Source: Campylobacteraceae bacterium (GTDB lineage: Bacteria > Campylobacterota > Campylobacteria > Campylobacterales > Campylobacteraceae). From it: a stretch of 47,922 nt of DNA. The DNA lies in the NCBI GenBank assembly GCA_031274495.1, contig JAISQB010000036.1, positions 1 through 47,922 on the forward strand, written 5' to 3'. Under the pieces are notes generated by a model, which worked only from the letters and a program-made list of their open reading frames with translations, searched no databases and was not told the origin of the DNA. Position numbers and translations under genes: made by a program. Shown here piece after piece: positions 1 to 6,720 of the stretch. Within the stretch, counting starts at the first letter, position 1; each line of letters starts with the position of its first letter.

Positions 1-80
1 CTTAAGATATTTGTCAGCGAAGCTAATTCTCCGGGCTTATTTTCCAAAAAAACCGTAAGCTGTTGCACTAAATACTTCAT
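1..80 (-). CDS. ACT domain protein (N-terminal part, cut by window edge)
   Basis: Only the first 26 codons are inside the window. They read MKYLVQQLTVFLENKPGE then LASLTNIL, which is the opening beta strand and the glycine/leucine turn (KPGELA) of an ACT ligand-binding domain. Its ATG overlaps the paaK stop in an ATGA arrangement, so the two are probably translationally coupled. Small ACT-domain proteins of unknown ligand commonly accompany paaK and iorAB. Binding an aromatic amino acid or related acid would fit, but that is inference. The rest of the gene lies to the left. Confidence 0.75.
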   Translation of the reverse strand, partial: MKYLVQQLTVFLENKPGELASLTNIL

Positions 81-1378
81 TTCAAACTCCTTTTATCGAC
101 GACGCGCACCGCTTTTCCTTGTGAACGCTCGATAGTTCTTGGCTCGACCAATTTAACATTCGCGTGGATGTATAGATTGCTCAAAAGCTCATTTTGTATC
201 TTCTTTTGCACCCTCTCAAGCGCGCCGATGCTGTCCATGGGCATATCCTCCGTGACCTCCACCATCACATCAAGTCTGTCAAGATAACCTTTTTTATCGA
301 CGATGATTTGATAGTTGAGTGTGATTTCGTCAATATTTGAGAGTACGTGTTCAACTTGCGACGGGAAGACATTCACGCCGTTTACGATGAGCATATCGTC
401 CACCCTGCCCATAATATTTTTCATCCGTATCTGCGTCCTGCCGCACTCGCAAACTTCAGGATTTAGCACCGTCACATCGCCCGTTCGGTATCTAATGATG
501 GGCAACGCCTGCTTTGTCAAAGAGGTGATGACAAGCTCGCCTTTTTCGCCGTAGGGCAGCGACTTTAAAGTCACGGGGTCAATTATCTCGGGGTAAAAAT
601 GGTCTTCAAATATGTGCAAATCCTTGCTGTGTTTGCAGTTGCCCGCAACGCCAGGACCTATCACTTCGGATAGTCCGTAGATGTCGTGATAGCTTATATT
701 TAAGCCCTTCGCCAACTCCTCTTTTAGCCCTCTGCTCGTAGGCTCCGCGCCGAAAAATCCGGCTTTTAGTTTAAAATCTTTTTTGGGCTCGTAGCCTTCA
801 TTTAGCGCGGTCTCTAAGATGTGCATCGCAAATGTCGGCGTGCAAGCCAGAGCGGTCGCGCCAAAATCTTTCAAAAGCATCGCCTGCCTTGATGTAAATC
901 CCCCAGAGCTTGGTACAACGGTCGCGCCCACTTTCGTAGCCCCGTCGTGAAGTCCAAGACCGCCCGTAAAAAGCCCGTATCCGTAAGCCACGTGGACGAT
1001 ATCATCTTGCGAGATACCGCCCATCGTAAGCACTCTTGCGACCCCCTCAGCCCAGACATCTATATCGCCTTTTGTGTATCCGACAACTGTTGGTTTGCCC
1101 GTCGTGCCGCTGGAGCTGTGTATCCTGATAAGTTCGGAATTATCCACGGCAAAAAGTCCGAACGGATAGTTGTCGCGCAAATCCTGCTTGACCGTAAACG
1201 GCAATTTTGACACATCCGCTATGGTTTTGATATCCTGCGGTTTTATACCAAGCTCATCAAATTTACGCCTGTAAAAAGGCACTTTGGCGTAAACTTTTGA
1301 GACGGTATCTTGCAGCCTTTTGCTCTGAAGCGCGAACTTCTCGTCGTGCGACAAAGACTCCTCCCTTGACCAAATCAT
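77..1378 (-). CDS. paaK: Phenylacetate-CoA ligase
   Basis: This 433-residue AMP-forming ligase activates phenylacetate or a related aryl acetate to its CoA thioester with ATP. The P-loop-like adenylate motif SSGTTGKP is at residues 89-96. The middle of the protein carries the HDIYGLSE and RYRTGD motifs of the family, and the C-terminal lid contains GRVDDMLIVNGVNVFP. The length is normal for PaaK. The gene overlaps iorB upstream by 4 bases and the ACT gene downstream by 4 bases. With iorAB next door the likely substrates are aryl acetates linked to ferredoxin-dependent oxidation of aryl pyruvates. No ring-hydroxylating paa genes are visible, so full phenylacetate breakdown is not implied. Confidence 0.93.
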   Translation of the reverse strand: MIWSREESLSHDEKFALQSKRLQDTVSKVYAKVPFYRRKFDELGIKPQDIKTIADVSKLPFTVKQDLRDNYPFGLFAVDNSELIRIHSSSGTTGKPTVVGYTKGDIDVWAEGVARVLTMGGISQDDIVHVAYGYGLFTGGLGLHDGATKVGATVVPSSGGFTSRQAMLLKDFGATALACTPTFAMHILETALNEGYEPKKDFKLKAGFFGAEPTSRGLKEELAKGLNISYHDIYGLSEVIGPGVAGNCKHSKDLHIFEDHFYPEIIDPVTLKSLPYGEKGELVITSLTKQALPIIRYRTGDVTVLNPEVCECGRTQIRMKNIMGRVDDMLIVNGVNVFPSQVEHVLSNIDEITLNYQIIVDKKGYLDRLDVMVEVTEDMPMDSIGALERVQKKIQNELLSNLYIHANVKLVEPRTIERSQGKAVRVVDKRSLK

Positions 1379-1914
1379 ATTTCCTCCTCGCTCGCGTCTT
1401 TTATCGCCTGACGCAAAACAGTGATATTTTTTTCCGCTACTTTTTCGTTCATCACGTGTATGGCTTGCTCTATATCCGCCTGCGTGAAAGGAAAATCTCG
1501 CACGCTTTTTAGGACGATGCCAAGCATATAGACATTTAAGGCTTGTATATTGAAGATATTTTTGTTGGCTTTTGCAAACGCGTCTATCTTTATCGTCTCA
1601 TAATCCAACTTTGGGAATTTTTTATCGGCGTTTACTACTATGACGCCTTTTTTTGGCTGCAAAAATTGCACATTTCTAAGCGCCTCGTCACTCTCCAGCG
1701 CGATAAGCAGGTCTGCTTGTCCCTCGTCAATGGCGGGCGAACTAAAATCGCCTATCTTCACATAACACGAAACAGAGCCTCCGCGCTGGCTCATACCGTG
1801 GTTTTCCGTACCCAGACACTTCTCATTTTTAAGGCTTGAGGCGATGGAGAGGACTTTGACCAAAAACACGACGCCTTGACCGCCAAAACCGGCTATTACT
1901 ACTTGATATTTCAT
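1375..1914 (-). CDS. iorB: Indolepyruvate ferredoxin oxidoreductase, beta subunit
   Basis: This 179-residue protein is the small, gamma-domain-type subunit of the thiamine-dependent 2-oxoacid:ferredoxin oxidoreductase IorAB. It has the N-terminal GFGGQGVVF motif (residues 9-17), then GTENHGMSQRGG, both characteristic of this subunit. Its partner iorA lies 9 bases upstream, and the paaK ATG overlaps its stop, so the three are one transcription and translation unit. The complex oxidatively decarboxylates aryl pyruvates made by transamination of aromatic amino acids, giving aryl-acetyl-CoA and reduced ferredoxin, or runs in reverse. The length is typical of the family. Confidence 0.92.
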   Translation of the reverse strand: MKYQVVIAGFGGQGVVFLVKVLSIASSLKNEKCLGTENHGMSQRGGSVSCYVKIGDFSSPAIDEGQADLLIALESDEALRNVQFLQPKKGVIVVNADKKFPKLDYETIKIDAFAKANKNIFNIQALNVYMLGIVLKSVRDFPFTQADIEQAIHVMNEKVAEKNITVLRQAIKDASEEEI

Positions 1915-1923
1915 ATTTTCTCC

Positions 1924-3726
1924 TTACGCCAACTCAAACGCGTCTGTCGGACAGAGCCCGTCTATACACGCACTGCAGCCTATACACAAAAACGGATCGA
2001 TTTCGACTTTACCCTCTGCATTGTATCTGAAAGCGGGGCAGTTGTACTTGGTGATACACTCGTTGCACGCGATACATTTGTCTTGATTGACGACAGCTTT
2101 TGTGTTGGGCAAAAACTCACGCGAACGCTCTTTATCGAGTACGCAAAACTCCCTCATCACCGCCACGATAGGACCGTTTGCGCTCTCAAGCTCTTTTTTA
2201 AGTCCTTTCATAAACGCCACCGTATCTTTGATGTTTGGCTGATAAGTGTACTCGAAACACTTCGCCCCGCACCCTTCGACTATGCGTTTTATATCGACTA
2301 TCTCGGGCGCGGCGCGTTCAGGCGTCGTCTGGCGTCCCGTCATCGCCGTGATGGAGTTGTCCATAATGACTAAGATAAATTTATGTTTTTGATAGACGGC
2401 GTTTATCAAAGGAGCCACGCCGGAGTGCAAAAATGTACTATCTCCTATCGTCGCTATCACCGTTTTTTTTGGGTCTGCTATACCAAAACCGCTCGCCGCC
2501 CCGATACTGCCGCCCATACAAAGCACCAAGTCGATAGCTCTCTGGTTAAGCCCCAGCGTATAACAGCCGATATCGGATGGGAATATAGAACTCTTCTCGC
2601 GAAATGTCTTTTTGATAGCATAATACACATCGCGGTGTGGACAGCCCGGACAGAGATTTGGCGGGCGTACGGGAAGCTCTTTATCGTAATGTGTGCCTTT
2701 GTAGCTGTTTTCTTTGTCCCAAAGCCCTATATTGATGAAAGTCTGCAAAACTTTCTCTTTTGTAAATTCATCTATCGCGTGGACATCTTTCGTCATCTTC
2801 CCGCGCAATTTCTCGCTTGACAACTGCTCCTCGATACACGGATAGCTCTCTTCAAAAACCACCACTTGCTCGTACTTTTTAAACAACTCTTCAAGTTCAT
2901 TTTTGGGCAGAGGGTAGGGCATATCAAGCTTTAAGACATCCGCCTTGATACCGGTCTCCCTCAAACACTCTTTCGTGTAGCCGTCCCCCGTACCGCTCGT
3001 AAGACAGAGTGTTTTACAGCCTTTTAACTCTTTTAGTTTTGGCTCTATAAATAGCTCGTAATTATACCTCTTGAGCTCCTCTATGCGCTCCAACTGCTCC
3101 AAGCCTTGGACATATCTGCCCGCCCTTGGCACCGCAGCCCATCTTGAAGGTTCCCTCAAAAAGTCGCCCTCTCTACCCTCAAAAGTATGCTCGTCGCTAA
3201 CTTCGCAAATCTCCCTCGCGTGGCACACCCTCATAACAGGGCGCAGCATAACTATAGTCTGAAATTTCTCAGAAAGCTCGATGGCAAGCTTCGTCATATC
3301 GTAAGCCTCTTGCGGCGTCGCGGGGTCAAAGACGGGGATTTTTGCGAATTTGGCAAAGCTCCTGCTATCCTGCTCCGTTTGGGACGAGTAAAATCCCGGG
3401 TCATCCGCGCTGATTAAGAGCATAGCGCCTCTATTGCCGATATAAGCCGCACTCATCAACGCGTCGCTTGCCACATTAAGCCCTACCTGCTTCATCGTCG
3501 CGCACGCCCTTTTTCCGACTATCGCTCCGGCATACGCCACCTCAAAACCGACCTTCTCATTTGTCGCCCATTGTGCGTAAGCATCCAAACCGTGCTTGCT
3601 TATTAATTTCTGATAATTAGTAATAATTTCGCTCGAAGGTGTGCCCGGATACCCCGACACCATCTGCACATTAGAGTGCATAAGCGCCAACGCTATAGCT
3701 TCGTTGCCCATTAAAATCTGTTTCAT
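1924..3726 (-). CDS. iorA: Indolepyruvate ferredoxin oxidoreductase, alpha subunit
   Basis: This 600-residue catalytic subunit carries the pyrimidine-binding domain first (SGYPGTPSSE at 24-33). A TPP pyrophosphate domain follows (GDSTF, then about 30 residues on, DNS) with the CPGCPHRD motif upstream of it. The C-terminus holds two [4Fe-4S] clusters: C551-x2-C554-x2-C557-x5-C563 and C581-x2-C584-x2-C587-x4-C592. It is the first gene of the iorA-iorB-paaK-ACT operon, with a GGAG ribosome binding site just before the ATG. It shares an intergenic region of about 190 bases with the divergent rsmD. All expected cluster ligands are present, so I see no sign of decay. Confidence 0.95.
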   Translation of the reverse strand: MKQILMGNEAIALALMHSNVQMVSGYPGTPSSEIITNYQKLISKHGLDAYAQWATNEKVGFEVAYAGAIVGKRACATMKQVGLNVASDALMSAAYIGNRGAMLLISADDPGFYSSQTEQDSRSFAKFAKIPVFDPATPQEAYDMTKLAIELSEKFQTIVMLRPVMRVCHAREICEVSDEHTFEGREGDFLREPSRWAAVPRAGRYVQGLEQLERIEELKRYNYELFIEPKLKELKGCKTLCLTSGTGDGYTKECLRETGIKADVLKLDMPYPLPKNELEELFKKYEQVVVFEESYPCIEEQLSSEKLRGKMTKDVHAIDEFTKEKVLQTFINIGLWDKENSYKGTHYDKELPVRPPNLCPGCPHRDVYYAIKKTFREKSSIFPSDIGCYTLGLNQRAIDLVLCMGGSIGAASGFGIADPKKTVIATIGDSTFLHSGVAPLINAVYQKHKFILVIMDNSITAMTGRQTTPERAAPEIVDIKRIVEGCGAKCFEYTYQPNIKDTVAFMKGLKKELESANGPIVAVMREFCVLDKERSREFLPNTKAVVNQDKCIACNECITKYNCPAFRYNAEGKVEIDPFLCIGCSACIDGLCPTDAFELA

Positions 3727-3802
3727 AAAATCTCCGAATAGTTATTTTTAACCATATAAAACGATAGGGTATTTAAAAACATATTACAAACCCCTTATTT
3801 TT

Positions 3803-3831
3803 TTGACATTTTGACTTTTTAAATGTAAAAA
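3803..3831 (+). promoter_or_regulatory. Probable sigma70 promoter of rsmD
   Basis: A perfect TTGACA at 3803-3808 is followed after 17 bases by TAAAAA at 3826-3831. Spacing and direction suit rsmD and predict a leader of roughly 80 bases to the chosen ATG at 3916. Confidence 0.45.
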
Positions 3832-3915
3832 CACCATTAAACAGTTAGGAAAATGATTTTTCACAGCCAAATTGTGTTAGAATTTTTCTCTATTTTAAGC
3901 TATGAACGGAACAAT

Positions 3916-4503
3916 ATGCAACAAAACAAAACTCTATATGTAAATATATCAGGCGGTAAATTCAGAGGCAAAAAGCTGCTGCTACCGCCGTTAGACAACA
4001 CCAGAAGCACAAAGTCTATCCTCAAATCCTCCTACTTCAACACCCTCCAATTTGACATCGTAGATGCAATATTTGTAGAAGTCTTCGCCGGCAGCGGCAG
4101 TATGGGGCTTGAAGCCCTAAGCAGAGGCGCCAAAGAGGCATACTTCATAGAAAAAGACAAAAACGCCTTCAACATCCTAAAGAAAAACTGCGAAAGCTTA
4201 GAAGGCACAAAAAGCACCTGCTACCTTGGCGACACATTCAAAGAGCTCCCCAAAATAGCCCAAACCCTAAAAGAGCCCGCCTACTTCTACTTCGACCCAC
4301 CCTTTGACATCAGAGACGGTATGGCTGACATCTACGAAAAAACAATAACCCTCTTAGCCGCTCTACCCCCTTCAAAAGTAAAACTCGCCACCTTTGAACA
4401 CGCCACCTCCTATAAAATGCCCCAAACCATAGGCGATTACGAGTTAATAAAGTCCAAAACATTTGGTAATAGTTCACTAAAGTTTTACGCACTAAAGGGT
4501 TAG
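3916..4503 (+). CDS. rsmD: 16S rRNA (guanine(966)-N2)-methyltransferase
   Basis: This SAM-dependent methyltransferase modifies G966 of 16S rRNA during small-subunit assembly. The protein has the RsmD opening ISGGKFRGKKL, the SAM-binding EVFAGSGSMGLEALSRGA motif, and the catalytic DPPF motif (FYFDPPFD). I start at the ATG at 3916, giving 195 residues. It has GGA five bases upstream, and the family normally begins just before the ISGGK strand. The frame is open back to an ATG at 3853, but the extra 21 residues look non-conserved. It is a core gene and marks the left border of the accessory island. Confidence 0.92.
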   Translation: MQQNKTLYVNISGGKFRGKKLLLPPLDNTRSTKSILKSSYFNTLQFDIVDAIFVEVFAGSGSMGLEALSRGAKEAYFIEKDKNAFNILKKNCESLEGTKSTCYLGDTFKELPKIAQTLKEPAYFYFDPPFDIRDGMADIYEKTITLLAALPPSKVKLATFEHATSYKMPQTIGDYELIKSKTFGNSSLKFYALKG

Positions 4504-4551
4504 TTTAATATTTGAGTAATATAATTGATTTTTTACAAAAAAGGTAAAATT

Positions 4552-4761
4552 ATGAGCAAATACGAACAATTATGGAAACACATCCAAGCCAACGGAAGCT
4601 CCACTTTAAAACTCTCTTTTGAAGAGATTAAAAACATCGTCGGATTTGAGATAGACCACTCTTTTTTGAGTTATAAAAAAGAAGCCGCTCAGTTTGGATA
4701 TCGTGTTGGCAAAATCTCCTTGAAAGAAAAATATGTCGCGTTTGATAGAATTGGTAAATAG
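4552..4761 (+). CDS. Small conserved protein of unknown function
   Basis: This 69-residue protein begins MSKYEQLWKHIQ. The ATG at 4552 is preferred over the upstream in-frame ATG at 4525 because the protein then starts at the family-like YxxLWxxIQ segment. It contains SFEEI.NIVGFEIDHSFL.YKKEA and then GY.VGKISLKEK. I have the impression of a small family seen mainly in Firmicutes and as isolated cargo genes, but I cannot name a function. It is the first gene of the accessory island, about 50 bases after rsmD. Its base composition is AT-richer than rsmD. Confidence 0.7.
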   Translation: MSKYEQLWKHIQANGSSTLKLSFEEIKNIVGFEIDHSFLSYKKEAAQFGYRVGKISLKEKYVAFDRIGK

Positions 4762-4792
4762 AGAAAAGAGTAAAGAATTATTTGTGTTTACA

Positions 4793-4817
4793 TTATGCGA
4801 AATGGTGGCTAAATTTT
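4793..4817 (+). repeat. Cassette-boundary-like repeat, copy 1
   Basis: The run TTATGCGAAAT followed shortly by GGCTAAATT recurs in related form at 5730, 6379 and 6595. Each time it lies between the end of one island gene and the promoter of the next. It resembles the right end (R' box side) of an integron attC site, but here no left half is visible. Confidence 0.3.
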
Positions 4818-4826
4818 AAAAATGTA

Positions 4827-4853
4827 TTGATGAAAAAAAGTTGCCGATATAAT
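4827..4853 (+). promoter_or_regulatory. Candidate promoter of the beta-lactamase gene
   Basis: A consensus -10 TATAAT lies at 4848-4853, 17 bases before the ATG. TTGATG at 4827-4832 could be a -35, but the 15-base spacing is short. AGGGAT just before the ATG serves as ribosome binding site. A transcript starting here would have a very short leader. Confidence 0.35.
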
Positions 4854-4870
4854 AAATAGGGATAGTAAAA

Positions 4871-5680
4871 ATGAACAAAAAATTCTGCTTGATAATTGTG
4901 GCAATGATTATCGCCTTGAATAGTTGTGCCAGTCAACCCAAAGAAGTTTCTGGATTGAAAGATGTATTTGATAAATTCAAAATTGACGGTTCATTTCTTA
5001 TTTATAATCAAAACAAAAATATTTATATGGGATATAATTTGGAAAGATGCAAGATTCATTTCCGTCCGGCTTCAACCTTTAAAATCCCGAATACATTAAT
5101 TGCATTTGAAAGTGGAATTGCGACACCTGAAACTGTTTTTAAATGGAACGGAGAAAAAAGAAGTTTCTCAAGCTGGGAAAAGGATATGACTATCGTAGAA
5201 GCATTTAAAGCCTCTGCTGTTCCCGTTTATCAGGAAATAGCAAGGCGGATTGGAGCCGAGAAAATGAAATATTATACTCAACTTTTCAATTATGGAAATA
5301 TGGATATAAATTCTGAAAATATTGATAAATTTTGGTTGGAAGGAAATTCAACAATCACACAATATCAGCAGATTTATTTTTTGCAAAAGTTATATAATTT
5401 GGAATTGCCTATCAAAGAGGAATATATGAAACAAGTTAAAGCAATGATGCAATATGAAGTAGGTAAAAATTATATAATCAGTGGAAAAACAGGTTGGGCA
5501 AATAGCCAAAAAGAAAGCATAGCCTGGTTTGTCGGCTATGTTGAAACAAACGATAATGTTTATTTTTTCGCCACAAATGTTGTTCCAAATGAAAGTACAA
5601 ATATGGAAACATTTGGACAAGTAAGGATTGAATTAACAAAAGATATTTTGAACAAGTTGAAAATTATATCAAAGGATTAA
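4871..5680 (+). CDS. Class D (OXA-type) beta-lactamase, lipoprotein
   Basis: This 269-residue serine beta-lactamase has a lipoprotein signal (LNSC, acylated Cys about residue 19) and should act in the periplasm. All class D motifs are present: S68-T-F-K71 (acylating serine and the lysine that is carbamylated), S115-A-V117, Y141-G-N143, W155 and K206-T-G208. It should therefore be catalytically intact. The substrate range, penicillins or wider, cannot be read from the motifs. The gene is much more AT-rich than the core genes. It is bounded by attC-like repeats on both sides (4793 and 5697-5741), which points to lateral transfer as a cassette. It is not close to any OXA variant I can name, so no allele symbol is given. 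Confidence 0.9.
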   Translation: MNKKFCLIIVAMIIALNSCASQPKEVSGLKDVFDKFKIDGSFLIYNQNKNIYMGYNLERCKIHFRPASTFKIPNTLIAFESGIATPETVFKWNGEKRSFSSWEKDMTIVEAFKASAVPVYQEIARRIGAEKMKYYTQLFNYGNMDINSENIDKFWLEGNSTITQYQQIYFLQKLYNLELPIKEEYMKQVKAMMQYEVGKNYIISGKTGWANSQKESIAWFVGYVETNDNVYFFATNVVPNESTNMETFGQVRIELTKDILNKLKIISKD

Positions 5681-5696
5681 AACATAAATAAAAATG

Positions 5697-5741
5697 AAGT
5701 ACGCCGCCACTTTGCATACAGCCGGAACGTTATGTGCAATA
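5697..5741 (+). repeat. Shortened attC-like site after the beta-lactamase gene
   Basis: A left arm AAGTACGCC...GCATACA (5697-5720) is joined almost directly to a right arm CGGAACGTTATGTGCAATA (5723-5741). The same two arms flank a 70-odd-base central region at 6283-6390. TGCATA can pair with TATGTGCA across the site. The position just after a gene's stop codon, the R'-like GTTATGT and the variable centre are what an attC site or a deleted attC would show. Confidence 0.4.
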
Positions 5742-5859
5742 GGGGCTAAAATGATTATAAAAATATCTTAAAATTATTGACTAAATCAAAAATATTTAGC
5801 ATATATAATTGTCTTATTATATGAGAGTATGGTAAATAAAATATAGGAGGTTTATCCGT

Positions 5860-6144
5860 ATGAATGTGGCATTATATATTGGCGGCGCAATAATTGTACT
5901 TTGGTTTATAGGTGGAATTTATCGCCATGTACATGGTCTTGGAAAAATCATCAGCGTCATCGATGATAATTGTACGGGATGCAAATGTTGTTTGAAAAAG
6001 TGTCATCGTAATGTACTGGAGCCGATAAGCGAAGAAAAAAGGGCACATATTATTGTAAAAAATCCTCTCAGATGCAATGCTTGTGGCGACTGTGTGGGTG
6101 TATGTAAGTTTAAGGCTCTGAAATTAATTGAAAAGGTAAATTAG
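5860..6144 (+). CDS. Membrane-anchored 2[4Fe-4S] ferredoxin
   Basis: The 94-residue protein has one N-terminal transmembrane helix (residues 4-20) and then two classic cluster motifs: C38-x2-C41-x2-C44-x3-C48 and C72-x2-C75-x2-C78-x3-C82. An additional C43 sits inside the first motif. It should carry electrons at the cytoplasmic face of the membrane. A strong AGGAGG ribosome binding site precedes the ATG, and a TATAAT at 5804-5809 may be its -10. No partner oxidoreductase is adjacent and the gene sits between two attC-like sites, so it is probably a solitary cassette gene. The physiological partner is unknown. Confidence 0.85.
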   Translation: MNVALYIGGAIIVLWFIGGIYRHVHGLGKIISVIDDNCTGCKCCLKKCHRNVLEPISEEKRAHIIVKNPLRCNACGDCVGVCKFKALKLIEKVN

Positions 6145-6282
6145 TAGAATTTTAGCAATAAATAAATTTCAGGAATAAATTTCTGAAAATAAAATATGAA
6201 ATGAAAAATTTGTACAATTGAAAGAGAAAAAAATAAAATCGGAAAATTAATTTTCGATAATGCATTTAAGTTATAAAATATA

Positions 6283-6390
6283 AAGTACGCCCCTATGTCG
6301 CATAACAGGATTGTTAACGCTTCGCCGCCGGTAGGTGGCTCGGGGTAGGGTTTTGATTTGGTAATACTACACGGAATGTTATGTGCAATA
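6283..6390 (+). repeat. Candidate attC (integron cassette recombination) site
   Basis: GCATAAC (6300-6306, matching RYYYAAC) and GTTATGT (6378-6384, close to GTTRRRY) are complementary and 85 bases apart end to end, within the usual attC size. The left arm AAGTACGCC and right arm CGGAATGTTATGTGCAATA repeat those at 5697-5741. The centre has a small hairpin (GCCGCC/GGTGGC) and a GGTGGCTCGGG run that recurs at 8629. I could not find convincing L'/L'' boxes, so this remains a candidate. Confidence 0.42.
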
Positions 6391-6540
6391 CCTTTAAATA
6401 TATACTCTTAAAAATGCAAAGAAGCGTTTTATTGTACGGCGTATCCGATACGCCATTTATCCCATTGGCAGCGCGTCTGTTTGTATTGAAAAGATTCCAA
6501 AAATAAAAAGCAATATCAGGATAAATTAATTTAAAGGCAA
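6391..6540. other. Intergenic stretch without a visible gene
   Basis: No ORF with a ribosome binding site is visible between the candidate attC site and the hairpin at 6541. The only structure is a perfect 8-1-8 palindrome, GGCGTATC-C-GATACGCC, at 6438-6454. It is not followed by a T run, so it is more likely a binding site or recombination remnant than a terminator. Confidence 0.4.
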
Positions 6541-6594
6541 TAGTTGTAGCGCATAAGAAAGCGGTCTTTTATGTGCTCTAAGAAGCCACAACTA
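6541..6594. other. Large imperfect inverted repeat / hairpin
   Basis: TAGTTGT (6541-6547) pairs perfectly with ACAACTA (6588-6594). Inside, GCGCATA..AAAG (6549-6561, two bases bulged) pairs with CTTTTATGTGC (6566-6576) around a CGGT loop. The layout of outer stem, asymmetric internal loop, bulged inner stem and small loop is attC-like. However, the outer boxes read GTT...AAC rather than AAC...GTT, so it is not a canonical attC. It directly abuts boundary repeat copy 4. Confidence 0.45.
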
Positions 6595-6616
6595 TATGCG
6601 AAATATCAGCCAAATT
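6595..6616 (+). repeat. Cassette-boundary-like repeat, copy 4
   Basis: TATGCGAAAT followed by CAGCCAAATT matches the boundary repeat at 4793 (ATGCGAAAT plus GCYAAATT) and has the same position, directly before the promoter of the next gene. Confidence 0.3.
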
Positions 6617-6642
6617 AGCTGAAAAAAATTTATAAAATAGCA

Positions 6643-6671
6643 TTGACAAATAAAAATTATTTTGATAAAGT
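6643..6671 (+). promoter_or_regulatory. Probable promoter of the DUF1266 gene
   Basis: A perfect TTGACA (6643-6648), a 17-base spacer and TAAAGT (6666-6671). Because the TTG of the -35 box is in frame, the gene could be mis-started there. The GGAGG at 6711-6715 shows that the ATG at 6721 is the real start. Confidence 0.5.
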
Positions 6672-6720
6672 ACAACATAATACTTTCCTTAAATATTATA
6701 GGAAAAATATGGAGGCTTTT

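Noticed and set aside
3853-3915. Longer RsmD starting at ATG 3853
   Set aside because: The extra 21 residues do not fit the family N-terminus. AGGA is only two bases from that ATG, whereas ATG 3916 has better spacing.
5697-6390. CRISPR-like repeat interpretation of the GTTATGTGCAATA copies
   Set aside because: The copies are irregularly spaced with whole genes between them and have no uniform spacers or cas genes.
6643-6720. N-terminal extension of the DUF1266 protein from TTG at 6643
   Set aside because: The TTG is part of a perfect -35 box, and GGAGG directly precedes the ATG at 6721.
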